From Entamoeba invadens IP1 (Eukaryota > Evosea > Mastigamoebida > Endamoebidae), in assembly GCF_000330505.1 (NCBI RefSeq), contig NW_004443692.1, positions 1,148,638 through 1,211,039 on the forward strand: 62,402 bases of DNA. Direction: 5' to 3'. This document shows, piece after piece, positions 32,032 through 41,058 of the stretch (its first letter is position 1; every line of letters starts with the position of its first letter). The position numbers and the translations under genes were made by a program. The notes under the pieces were generated by a model. It saw nothing but the letters and a program-made list of their open reading frames with translations. It was not told where the DNA came from and searched no databases.

Positions 32032-33891
32032 TCATTCCACCCAACACAGTGTAAATCTTATACCTTGCCTACTCACGGTATACGTCGCACACAGCTTGTC
32101 TTTTCTTTCGTCGTCTTTGATAATCCACCCATACTCATTTGGTCTTTGCTGTAATGTGAAGTCAAGAGCAAAGAATAAAGGAAGGCCCCTCTCAACATTC
32201 ACACTATTTTGGAAGACAGCCACATCCCTGTGTCTGAGAAGACCATCTGCAAATACCCCAATATCATATTGAGGTATTCGCAACTCCAAATCGTGGAAAG
32301 CAAAGTACTCTCTCTCAAACTCTTTGAAACCGTCCAACACAGAGAACAATTTTTTACTTGAAGGTGTTTCTTTGTCTGCCAAAGACACAAGTAAGTCACA
32401 TGGTTGGACCTCAGACTTTTGGTTCTGCAAAATGGAAGTCACACAACCTTCAACTCGACGAGAAAAATAATTCTCGCACCATAGTGTTGGGTTGAAGAGT
32501 TCATTTTTTCGTGTTAGTAGAAGTGGAGTAGTTTGTGTCACCGTGTATATAAGGTCGAGGAAATACTGTTCGACCGAGACATTTTCCAATAGAACCAAAC
32601 ACTTTTCCAACTCTTTATCGATGTCGCAGTAAGACTTATTTAAAGTCGTTTTGTGCAATTGGTCGATGTATTGATATGTTATCTCCATCTGTTCACATGG
32701 AAAAACAATCCGCTGGTAAAAAGGAAACGGGTGTATTGCGTTGTATTGAGTTATTTTAATATTATACCACTCAATGAAGTCTTCATAACTCGTGTTAGTG
32801 TTGCTTTTAATATTAAAATAGAACACAACGTCTTTAGTAAAAGTGTAGGCGTAGTCGTATGACTCTTTCCCATCAGAAACACCGACTTCTGGGAGATCAG
32901 TAAATTGAAAGTTCTTCTTGACACGAAGTAAGTAATTGATAGTGCAAAGAAGTTTGTAGATGTATGGATGGTCTTTGTTTGGTAAAGAACCACATCTCAG
33001 AATATGATTACCGGCAACAAGTTCTCTGACAAATGATACAAATGTCCGATAACAGTTTCGATGCTTGAAAAGGGTGTCTTGTCGACGAATTACATATTGA
33101 CAGTACAATGAAAACAACGAATTTGGAAGAACCATGTCATCCACTTCGATGCTCTTCATATTACACTCCTCTCGCATAAAATCAACTAAACTGAATTTGG
33201 TGTGAAACCGATGATGCAGCATCATCGTTTGAATGTGAAGACTCTCCGCCTCTTCTAACATACTCCGCATATTTAAAAGTCTTGAATAATAAAAGAGTAC
33301 TTTCACACCAAAACACTTCGCAGTGACTTCCCAACGAGCTTCTTGTGTCCACAAATAGTTGTGGAGATCATCGACTCGCGTTTGAAGATACACAAAGTCA
33401 AAATACGGCGTTCCATCATTGTAAGTCGTTTGTGTCATTTTGATTTGGGGGTGTCCTATATAGTACCGATGGTATGTCGTATACTGACAATATTCAAAAT
33501 CTGCAAACAATAAATTGGCAATGGCACTTTCGTTCAGTAATTCGTGCTTGCGCGGCACAACATCGGACGAATACTTTTTGTTATTTGGTCCGACCCCAAT
33601 CATCTTTGTACCATACTCGACAAATATAATATCAAGTGGATGTGCCTGTTTACACGCCGAAAGGACTAGTCTACCAACATCATCAGATGGATTTCCTCTC
33701 ACGTGCACCAAGTAGTACCCCGCAACCCCCAAACTTTCGTTGTAGTCGTTCTCAAATGAAAATGATATCTCGCAACGAAGCTGCCGATCTTGAAAAATTA
33801 TTTCATTCTTCTGTTTTTCAAAGTCGTTTCTGAGTCGTTCGTATGGCGTCCGCAATGAATTGTCTATAAAATCCCGTCCGACTCCCTCCAT
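32032..33891 (-). CDS. Hypothetical protein (619 aa)
   Basis: A long intronless frame with balanced composition and many aromatic and Cys residues, so it is clearly coding. The N-terminal ~200 residues include a strand-rich part (RCEISFSFENDYNESLGVAGYYLVHV). The middle is helical with several His/Cys (LHIQTMMLHHRFHTKF, CNMKSIEVDDMVLP), and the C-terminus ends in strands (LCATYTVSRQGIRFTLCWVE). No signal peptide, TM segment or known catalytic motif is seen. The 3' end lies ~140 bases from the convergent 112-aa gene. Family unrecognised; a remote homology search would be needed to go further. Confidence 0.75.
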   Translation of the reverse strand: MEGVGRDFIDNSLRTPYERLRNDFEKQKNEIIFQDRQLRCEISFSFENDYNESLGVAGYYLVHVRGNPSDDVGRLVLSACKQAHPLDIIFVEYGTKMIGVGPNNKKYSSDVVPRKHELLNESAIANLLFADFEYCQYTTYHRYYIGHPQIKMTQTTYNDGTPYFDFVYLQTRVDDLHNYLWTQEARWEVTAKCFGVKVLFYYSRLLNMRSMLEEAESLHIQTMMLHHRFHTKFSLVDFMREECNMKSIEVDDMVLPNSLFSLYCQYVIRRQDTLFKHRNCYRTFVSFVRELVAGNHILRCGSLPNKDHPYIYKLLCTINYLLRVKKNFQFTDLPEVGVSDGKESYDYAYTFTKDVVFYFNIKSNTNTSYEDFIEWYNIKITQYNAIHPFPFYQRIVFPCEQMEITYQYIDQLHKTTLNKSYCDIDKELEKCLVLLENVSVEQYFLDLIYTVTQTTPLLLTRKNELFNPTLWCENYFSRRVEGCVTSILQNQKSEVQPCDLLVSLADKETPSSKKLFSVLDGFKEFEREYFAFHDLELRIPQYDIGVFADGLLRHRDVAVFQNSVNVERGLPLFFALDFTLQQRPNEYGWIIKDDERKDKLCATYTVSRQGIRFTLCWVE

Positions 33892-33998
33892 CTCGCTGGC
33901 TTCTCTCTTTTTTAGTTGTTTTATTAATTATTGCATACTATTCTGTAAATTATTTAAATATAATATCAATACTATTAAATATTAACTTACATATACAC

Positions 33999-34901
33999 TC
34001 ACTTCATGTTGCCAATATCTCTGAAGTATCCCTTGAAAAGGTCTCTCGCGTAGTCTTGCATGAACCTCGGCTTCTTTCTGTGAATGATGAAATTGTCGAA
34101 ACAGTCTGGATGATGGATGTGGACTTTCTGTCCTGTTAGTCTGTAGTATTTATATATTAAAAACCCTAATGCGGTGTCGTCCAAAGAGGAAGGTGGTTGG
34201 TGGTGATAGTTATACTCATTTCCAATGAAATGTGCGATATCACTTGAGTAGAGTTCGATCACCCCACTTACAAAGGGGTAATACAGTGAATGAAAAGCCA
34301 ATTTGTCGAAGTATCGATCTGATGGATCTTTATGAGGAGGGTGTCTAAGGACTTTTCCAAAGACGACATTCTGTGGGATTAATGGAGTTAAATAGTTAGC
34401 AAGGACTTCGATATTAATATAGTCTTCGTCGTCTATAACAGCATAGAATTTATAGTCTGGATATCGAGTAACACCATCTTCAAACATTTTAATGTTTTTG
34501 TGATAGATAGTATCCCACCCTTCTTTGAAGCCAGGTAGATGTATAAAACTTATGTCTCCATACGTCTCATTCATGCGAAGTAAACTCTCCCGTTTCCTTT
34601 CTTCTTCTACAGTCTCCTCTACAAAGTAAAAGAGACACTTCATGTGATACACCCGTTGTAACTCAACATCACACCACGTCCGTCGAATACCTTCAATATA
34701 ACTGAGTCGATCAATCGACACACGAACCATTAGCAACGACAATTTCGGGGGATACATTGTCTTCACCGGGAGAATCTGGCGGACTCTAATGACATCACTT
34801 GCTTGTTCATCGTAGTCTAGTGGGTAGTCAACTTCACGCATTTCATACCCACTAACTATCTGTGAACTAATAAGAAATAATACTATTATTAAATACTTCA
34901 T
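33999..34901 (-). CDS. GT31-like beta-1,3-glycosyltransferase
   Basis: Likely a Golgi or ER glycosyltransferase that adds Gal or GlcNAc. The 300-residue product has a hydrophobic signal or signal-anchor (residues 1-18, MKYLIIVLFLISSQIVSG). It then shows the family 31 motifs in order: an RxxIRxTW-like RLSYIEGIRRTW (65-76), the metal-binding DxD as VIDDED (156-160) in FYAVIDDEDYINIE, YPFVSGVIELYSSDIA (208-223) equivalent to the YPxYxSG motif, and a DDTALG (241-246) corresponding to the EDVxxG motif. The match is distant but complete and in order. The DDTALG variation makes the donor and acceptor uncertain. The length suits a short-stem GT31. Confidence 0.7.
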   Translation of the reverse strand: MKYLIIVLFLISSQIVSGYEMREVDYPLDYDEQASDVIRVRQILPVKTMYPPKLSLLMVRVSIDRLSYIEGIRRTWCDVELQRVYHMKCLFYFVEETVEEERKRESLLRMNETYGDISFIHLPGFKEGWDTIYHKNIKMFEDGVTRYPDYKFYAVIDDEDYINIEVLANYLTPLIPQNVVFGKVLRHPPHKDPSDRYFDKLAFHSLYYPFVSGVIELYSSDIAHFIGNEYNYHHQPPSSLDDTALGFLIYKYYRLTGQKVHIHHPDCFDNFIIHRKKPRFMQDYARDLFKGYFRDIGNMK

Positions 34902-35135
34902 AACGAAGTAGTCTGTGTCTATGAATCAATTGAGTTGCTTTTATAGCACGCGGTTGAGTTTCGTTTTGCTTTTGCATCGACTTTTCTCCATCCCTTTGTA
35001 TATTCTATACATCAAACTTAATTATAATATAATTCATAATTATATAATAGTATAAGTATCATTATATTATACTCTTATAGTTATAATTCTATATCTCTAC
35101 TATTTCCAGCAGGACACGTCACAACAATAATACAA

Positions 35136-36699
35136 TTACTTTTTCGCTGCGTTCCCATCGATCTCGAGGAGCTTTCGCAATTTGAAGCTCTCGAAGATTT
35201 GAGTTTTGACAAATTTCTTCATAAAAGCCAAGTCATCGCCGGACCAAAAGGCAAGATAGCTATCAGCCAAAAAGGTTGAGATGTTATCCTTCCCTGTTTC
35301 TTCATATACATTCTTCAAACAGAAATAAGGGAAAGGTTCGACGATGTTATTCATTGCTTTGTTAATTGCGTGGACTATATCATTTGTCGCGTCCATTTCT
35401 CGTGCTATTAAAGTTGTCATTGGGATTTTTTGTTTAGCGTTTCTCTTCGGTGCGCGCTTTAATATATCTTGAATGCGTTCTATGACCCATCCGGCAGCAT
35501 CGGGGAATAAACACTTTTCGTCGCAAATGAATTTGTTGTTATCGAAGTCTGCGATGAAGGTGTATTGCTTCTCGAGTGGTGTTTTTGGCGGAATTTGTGT
35601 GAGGCCGATTAAGACTGGAGTTGGTGACTCAAGGACTGTATACAACTCTTCACACAACTCGGAGATGACAGGACTTTCATATTTGAATGGAAAAATGACG
35701 GACAAGAGAAAAAAGATGGCAGACGACTTGATGTATTGGTCTTGGCTGATTATTAATATCTTATATTCCAACAGAAAGCAGCTCAGTAATCTCAAGATGT
35801 CAAATGCGTTGAATTTTGTGAATAACGTCAAGAGGAAAATCTCGCCAAAATGAGCATAGATATGGTCCGCGTCTAGATCGTAAATCGTTTCGGTTACTTC
35901 ACGTGGAAAGACAAATCTCAGGGGAGATTTTGAGTAGAAAAGTGAAGAGTATGATATTTAAGGAGGTAATCTACCATCTCAGATACTGAAGGAGAGTATA
36001 AAGACGGTTCTAACTCCGAGAGTATCGACGCAGGAGTTAAAACAAACGAGTTCAACTCCGGTTGAAGCAATAACGCTTCCAAAAAGTGAATATGAGAGAC
36101 AAAGTATGGCACTTGTGTAAGTAAGACGTAACACACTTCGTCGGTTTCATACTCTTTTGAGTTGACCAATATGAATCGTCTCTTTCTAAGCCCGACGGCA
36201 AACATCTCTCCATCTTTTCCGTTGAATACAAACGAAAACACATTTTTGTAATCCATATGATCGCTGATTGTCTTTTGCCCTTCTTCCGCAACACTTCTCT
36301 CCTTCTGTTTAATGAATTTCATTCGATTCACACCATTTGGGAAACAGAATTCTTGGAGGAGGTGATAAGAAAACCCTTCGATCCTATAACTCAGAGACTT
36401 ACGTTGAAATAGAACAAATGTTGTTGTAATTTAATTTAATTTGAGAGTTAAAAAACAAACTGAGTGGTTGGGTATTGAAAGAGGATGGTACTTTTTGTTT
36501 TGGCAAACCTCTTTTTATATCCACACTGCTGGTAAATACCCACCTCAGCAGCATCCGATCCGACAATCACAAATTGATCAAAATATGGTTTCGTTGCGTC
36601 AAACACTGGTGAGAAAAGTCTCAATGACTTCACAATGTCTCTATTCGTCCGTTCGTCCTCAAAGTACTTCTCAAGGTTTTTCACACTCACGTTTGACAT
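35136..36699 (-). CDS. DENN-domain protein, spliced, with one apparent frameshift
   Basis: DENN proteins activate Rab GTPases by promoting GDP release. Exon 1 (36699-36461, MSNVSVKNLEKYFEDERTN) is joined through a 77-bp GTTTGT...TAG intron (36384-36460) to exon 2. Exon 2 restores QEFCFPNGVNRM, the conserved FCFPDGV of the upstream DENN part. The core part carries FDILRLLSCFLLEYKILIIS and PTPVLIGL, both diagnostic. At 35919-35922 the frame ends in TGA right after a CCCC run (NLP*); a single-base shift there continues as LRFVFPREVTET in the other frame, exactly where the DENN linker belongs. Whether this is a sequencing error or a true lesion cannot be told. The acidic tail ends NAAKK. Confidence 0.8.
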
Positions 36700-37132
36700 A
36701 ACACGTGTTTTCCCAGTTGGCGACCATTTTTTTGTTATTTGGCTGAATTTCGTTTCGAAAAGAAAATCATTTAATAATTCATTTTACCATTCGTTTTTAA
36801 CACAAGTTATGATACCCCAATCGCCCGATTGCAACTGATATTTCCTCGCGTTTTCAAGTTGAATCAAGATAAAGAGGTCTTTTCCAAAGAATCCAAGAAA
36901 TTCAATTTGTCGTTTTTTTAAAATGTATAACGGCAGTTTCTACACCCCATCACCATTCGAAATGCTTGAGGTGAGGAAAAGTGTCTCATCCACTTTTTTG
37001 TGACAAAATCAACTTCAAATAGAACTTCAAAATTGGTTATATTATTATACCGGTATAATAAGAATATTTCTTTATATATATTATTAATAGCTATTATGAA
37101 AAGAATAAATGAATAAAAACAAAAGAGTGAAT
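36700..37132. other. Intergenic region between DENN gene and H2A
   Basis: A 26-codon frame starts ATG 36924 (MYNGSFYTPSPFEMLE) with no continuation visible. It could be an orphan exon or chance. A short palindrome-like TTATACCGGTATAA lies at about 37044. Confidence 0.45.
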
Positions 37133-37642
37133 TTAGACAACTTGGGACTGTGCTGGTTTCTTCTTTCCTTTTGTGTTTACAGCTGTTGGGACATTAGGGA
37201 AAACACCACCGTTGATGATCGTAACATCCTTAAGTAAGTCGTTCAACTCAAGATCGGAACGAACGGCCAATTGAATATGTCGTGGGGTGATTCGAGTCTT
37301 TCCAAAGTCTTTAGCTTGTCCGCCCGCAAGTTCCAAAACTTCTGCAACAAGATATTCAATGACAGCAGTCAAATAGACAGACGCCATTTTGTTGATATGT
37401 TCTCCATATCGGCCTTTCTTCAATGCCGCATGAATTCTAGCAACGGGAAATTGAAGGCCGGCTTTCTTCGAAAGGGTATTCTTCTTCCCTTCCTCGTCGA
37501 CCTTCTTAGTTTTCTTCTCCGTCGACTTTCGTGGCTTTTTCTCGACTTTTTCTTTCTTGGCCTTCTTGACCTCCTCCGCAGCTTTCTTGTCGGTGGCTTT
37601 GACTTCTTTCACTTCTTCCTTAACAATCTCCTTGTCTGCCAT
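37133..37642 (-). CDS. H2A: Histone H2A with extended Lys-rich N-terminus
   Basis: Core nucleosomal histone. The 169-residue product has a ~50-residue Lys/Glu/Ala-rich N-terminal extension ([14 protein letters not shown]) before the H2A fold. The fold itself contains [68 protein letters not shown] and the end-of-fold [10 protein letters not shown]. The C-terminus is ...PAQSQVV, i.e. an SQ dipeptide two residues from the end, reminiscent of the SQE-phi motif of H2A.X but without the acidic residue. Divergent H2A is known in Entamoeba. Intronless; a GAACTT motif lies ~23 bases upstream of the ATG. Confidence 0.93.
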   Translation of the reverse strand: MADKEIVKEEVKEVKATDKKAAEEVKKAKKEKVEKKPRKSTEKKTKKVDEEGKKNTLSKKAGLQFPVARIHAALKKGRYGEHINKMASVYLTAVIEYLVAEVLELAGGQAKDFGKTRITPRHIQLAVRSDLELNDLLKDVTIINGGVFPNVPTAVNTKGKKKPAQSQVV

Positions 37643-38152
37643 ACGTCGAACTTTTGACCTTTCAAGTTCTCTATTGACTTTAAGTCTCCGTGTTTTTCTC
37701 TTTTTAGCTTGGCTTAACCCTAAATAGCGTCGTTCAAGTTTACAGATGAGCGTGTTGTGCTAGAACGCCGGTTTTACCTGAAAATTCAGATTCGCCCCGT
37801 CCGTTTTGTAGTTTATCCGTCCATTATTAACTCATATGGTAAATCTTATCATTTCACGTTGAGAATAAAGAATAACCCTTGAATTTATGTACATTTTCTA
37901 TAAATACATTTCGGCATTGAGAACTATCTTTTCCCAGTTGATAGTTTTTGTATGGCAGTTTTTTACCCCGAAATAAGAAATTGTTGACAAAATTGTTTTT
38001 CAATAATTACAAAATGTAAAATACTATAATACTATATTCAAAACTATTAAAAAAGTCACAAATCAGAAATTTTTTTTTGTTTCATTATTATATTTATTAT
38101 TATATAGTATAATATATGAGATAGTTATTAAATTGTATAATAGTACTTAATA
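37643..38152. other. Intergenic region upstream of H2A
   Basis: About 510 bases. The half next to H2A contains the GAACTT motif and a CTATTTAGGG string (minus strand). The distal half is AT-rich with runs of T. No gene seen. Confidence 0.55.
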
Positions 38153-38881
38153 TTATTTTATCGCAAGATACTGGTTTATATTGAAGTTGTTGTACTTCTT
38201 CATCACATCCCTTTCGATAAAAGAGACGCCGAGCCCTCTGCTGAATATTTCGATAACAACGGTTACATCAGGGTCTTTTAAGTTCACCTTCCACTTTTTA
38301 GGCATCATGTCAGCCACCACTTTAATCACTTCTGTTCTTTCGAAAGTTGAGTTGATTCGACAGGAATAGCTGATCCCAAATGTGTTGTATTTGTTTTCAA
38401 TTTCTTTGTCCTTGTCCAATAGATACTGCACTGCTCCGGTTAACTTTTCCATGGAAGACGCCATCACCACGCGTTGTAATGGAACAATCCGTTGAGTCTC
38501 TTTCACAACAACACCATCCTTTTTAGCCCCTTCAAAGAGTAAAGAAACTGCATGGACAGCCTCGCAGGGTACTTCTGTGAACAGTAAACAGTCCACTCCA
38601 GTTGCCATTATAATAGTCTTGCACTTAATCTCAGCGATTTCCTTTTTAAGCTCCTCGTCTATGTTGGTTGGTGTTGTTGTTTCCACTTTCTTGTCTGTTT
38701 GTTCCTCGTCGGTAAGATACCGTGTGATCAAATCGTTTACTTCTTTCTTCGAACCACGGTCTCTCTTCAAAGAATGACTAATGAGAAGCCCACTCTTGTC
38801 GTTGTAGTGCTGTTGCATCTCATTAATCTCCTTCATCTCGAAGTATCTCTTCTTAACGCGTTTCCCTTTATTTTCTGCCAT
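38153..38881 (-). CDS. TAN1: THUMP-domain tRNA modification cofactor (TAN1/THUMPD1-like)
   Basis: TAN1/THUMPD1 proteins bind tRNA and assist Kre33/NAT10 in forming N4-acetylcytidine at position 12 of Leu and Ser tRNAs. The 242-residue product starts MAENKGKRVKKRYFEMKE. The C-terminal half has the THUMP order: a strand/helix with VPCEAVHAVSLLFEG, an IVPLQRVVMASS segment, SYSCRINSTFERTEVIKVVAD, WKVNLKDPDVTVVIEIF and GVSFIERDVMKKYNNFNINQYL. The KYN(L/F) ending and the VDLxxPDxxVxVEI motif are characteristic. Intronless; no start upstream of 38881 is better. The gene is divergent from a small ORF at 39019 with ~140 bases between. Confidence 0.85.
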   Translation of the reverse strand: MAENKGKRVKKRYFEMKEINEMQQHYNDKSGLLISHSLKRDRGSKKEVNDLITRYLTDEEQTDKKVETTTPTNIDEELKKEIAEIKCKTIIMATGVDCLLFTEVPCEAVHAVSLLFEGAKKDGVVVKETQRIVPLQRVVMASSMEKLTGAVQYLLDKDKEIENKYNTFGISYSCRINSTFERTEVIKVVADMMPKKWKVNLKDPDVTVVIEIFSRGLGVSFIERDVMKKYNNFNINQYLAIK

Positions 38882-38987
38882 TCCGCACAGAGTGAAGATT
38901 GATAGATTGGTAATGAAGTCATTTTTGATTCTTTACTATTTCAATAACATTTTAACTATTAATTTGTTATTAAATACCACAAAAAAA

Positions 38988-38994
38988 GAACTGT
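38988..38994 (+). promoter_or_regulatory. GAACTGT promoter element of the 68-aa gene
   Basis: GAAC motif 31 bases before the ATG at 39019, at the spacing typical in this window. It supports the small gene as real. Confidence 0.45.
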
Positions 38995-39018
38995 CAAATA
39001 ACCACATCACTTGTCGGA

Positions 39019-39225
39019 ATGGACATAAAGAAGGAACAACACTTTCAGAAAGAACTCGTTGATTGCGAAACCGAACTTGCGGACATTCAGAAAATGCTCA
39101 ACAGCCATCAAACCGATTTGGACGGTATGCGAAAGCCCGCTGACGCTCCCAGGCCTGGCGGTCGTGCCTTACGTCCTCTTCTCACAATTGGTGTGAAGCG
39201 TCCGCTTTCACAAAGCCAAATATAG
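39019..39225 (+). CDS. Small hypothetical protein (68 aa)
   Basis: Begins MDIKKEQHFQKELVDCETEL; the first 40 residues form a charged coiled coil, and the tail is Pro/Arg-rich (RPGGRALRPLL). A GAACTGT motif precedes it at the expected distance, and codon use resembles neighbours. It is divergent from the TAN1-like gene and ends ~120 bases before the 3' end of Rab GDI. No family is recognised. It could be a small cytoskeletal or nuclear protein; no function is assigned. Confidence 0.55.
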   Translation: MDIKKEQHFQKELVDCETELADIQKMLNSHQTDLDGMRKPADAPRPGGRALRPLLTIGVKRPLSQSQI

Positions 39226-39342
39226 ACACTTTAACATATTTCTTGTTTATAGTTTTATTTAGTATTTCAAAACCATAATTTCAAACTAAATAGAATAATA
39301 ATTTAAATAATAAAAAACAATAAAAAAACCAAAGAAAATGAA

Positions 39343-40665
39343 TTATTGGGCTTGTTCAGTTGGGATCTTCATGACCAACTTCTTTCCAGTGATGTTGGTG
39401 TACATATCCAAGCAGTCCTCTACTGTTGTCTCGAAGTGAGAAGTAGCGTCGTATGAACGAGTGATGAACACACCGTCCTTTTTCGGGTCATTGATTGGTT
39501 CAAAAGAGTCTGAGACGTCGATGAATTTCTGTTCGATTGGTTGTAACAAGTTCAAGCCGACCTCGACTTCCTTTTCTGGGTTAGCAGTCTCAACAGTAGT
39601 TCCGACAATAGCAATCCATTTTCCTTTCGGGCAGACTTGGTTGTTTCCAGACAAGACTGAGATATAGATATCAGACTTTCTTCCAACTTGCGCTTGTGGC
39701 ATAATGATTTGGCATGACTCCGCATTGTCTGTGTTGTTAACTGGATGGTTCAAGATACAAATAGCTCTCACCACTTGGCCAACCTTTTTAACTTTGTCTG
39801 GGAAGTATGATGGGTCAGCAATAACGTTCGAGCACTTCGCAGTCTCGCCACTCGCAAACTTGACGCCAGTGACATGTCCGTTTGTATCAAAAACAATTTC
39901 TTGTATCTTAGCTCTGAGCATGTATGTTCCTCCGTACAACGCCGACATTCTCGCAAATGCTTGTGGCAACTCTCCAAGTCCATATTCAGGATAGATGTAT
40001 GGAGACTTTTGGAATCTCGAAAGTGACTCAAAGTACAACACAATCTTCTTCACACATTCAATTGCTGGCTTCTCGAGGTATGAGTCTTCCCTGTACAACG
40101 CAACAGCATGTCCAACAAACTCGACAGTAGCTGTGTCGAGTTTGAATTCCTTGAACAATTGTGCCATAGTCATCGTCTTCAAATTTCTTCCCTTATGAGT
40201 CTCAGGCTTATTCTCGTCGTAGTTTTGCAAGTATTCCAAGAAGCCTTTGAATCTTCCCTTCTCGAAAAATCCAAGCAATGGAGTCGAGACGGTTTCAGCA
40301 ACAGTCGCTGGGATCTTGTATACCTTTCCTTTAGTGTAGACATATGATCCATGAATAGCTCTGAATTGGAGGTAGTGATGAACGTTGCAGTGAAGAAGTA
40401 AGTTGACCATTTCACCAGATGACATAATGAACTTAGGGATGACATCAACGTTGTAGTCTCTTGGTCTTCCAAGAGACGCGGGGGGTTCGGTCTTATTGGC
40501 AAAGTCGTCGAAAAGTTGTTTAAGGTTCAACGAAGCTGAAGCGCCACCGTAGTAGTCATTTCTATCCAAGTGGAAGACTTTCTTTCCGTCAACTGAAAGC
40601 AGTCCGGACAAGATGCACTCTTTGAGTCCGGTAGCAAGCACGATAGTATCATAGGTATCATCCAT
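39343..40665 (-). CDS. GDI: Rab GDP-dissociation inhibitor
   Basis: Cytosolic chaperone that extracts GDP-bound prenylated Rabs from membranes and returns them to donor compartments. The 440-residue product starts MDDTYDTIVLATGLKECILSG, the GDI/REP sequence-conserved region 1, and shows YYGG, NVDVIPKFIMSSGEMVNLL, SPYIYPEYGLGELPQAFARMSALYGGTYML and a C-terminal ITGKKLVMKIP. The canonical GxGLxEC has Ala for the first Gly (ATGLKEC). Length (about 440-450) matches the family. Intronless, divergent from the 1928-residue gene. With the Rab at 47045 and the DENN gene it forms a trafficking-related neighbourhood. Confidence 0.95.
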   Translation of the reverse strand: MDDTYDTIVLATGLKECILSGLLSVDGKKVFHLDRNDYYGGASASLNLKQLFDDFANKTEPPASLGRPRDYNVDVIPKFIMSSGEMVNLLLHCNVHHYLQFRAIHGSYVYTKGKVYKIPATVAETVSTPLLGFFEKGRFKGFLEYLQNYDENKPETHKGRNLKTMTMAQLFKEFKLDTATVEFVGHAVALYREDSYLEKPAIECVKKIVLYFESLSRFQKSPYIYPEYGLGELPQAFARMSALYGGTYMLRAKIQEIVFDTNGHVTGVKFASGETAKCSNVIADPSYFPDKVKKVGQVVRAICILNHPVNNTDNAESCQIIMPQAQVGRKSDIYISVLSGNNQVCPKGKWIAIVGTTVETANPEKEVEVGLNLLQPIEQKFIDVSDSFEPINDPKKDGVFITRSYDATSHFETTVEDCLDMYTNITGKKLVMKIPTEQAQ

Positions 40666-41058
40666 TCTTGTGAGGTTTCTGGTTTTTTAAGTTCATTCTT
40701 ATGTTTTTTGCTTGGCAATTTCAAGATTAAAAAATGAGAAACTTCGGTGAATCTTGTCATTCTTAGAGGCGATCTCACATATATATTTTTAAAAGTTCTT
40801 TTTGAGTTGTGAGGTTTCTCATGGTGGGATTCTGGGATTTGGTCGAAGGAAAGATTTTTTTTCTTGAATTGTTGTTTATTTTTGGTAATGGGTGGTGATA
40901 TATGCCGTTCTTTCCACATCTGAGAAAAAAATCCTCATCAAATTGAATAACTAAAGCTTTTAATAAAGAAACCAAACAAACCCAATAAAAGAAAAAAATA
41001 AAATGTTTTTGTTTTTTTATAATTCCTGAAGAAAAAACGAAATTTTTAGATTTTTTTG
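40666..41058. promoter_or_regulatory. Divergent intergenic region, Rab GDI / large gene
   Basis: 390 bases serve both starts. A GAACTT motif occurs ~30 bases before the GDI ATG on its coding strand. The side of the large gene is T-rich with no clear TATA. Confidence 0.4.

Noticed and set aside
36924..37004. Short frame starting MYNGSFYTPSPFEMLE
   Set aside because: Only 26 codons; no splice partner or second exon could be found, so it is noted only in the intergenic entry.
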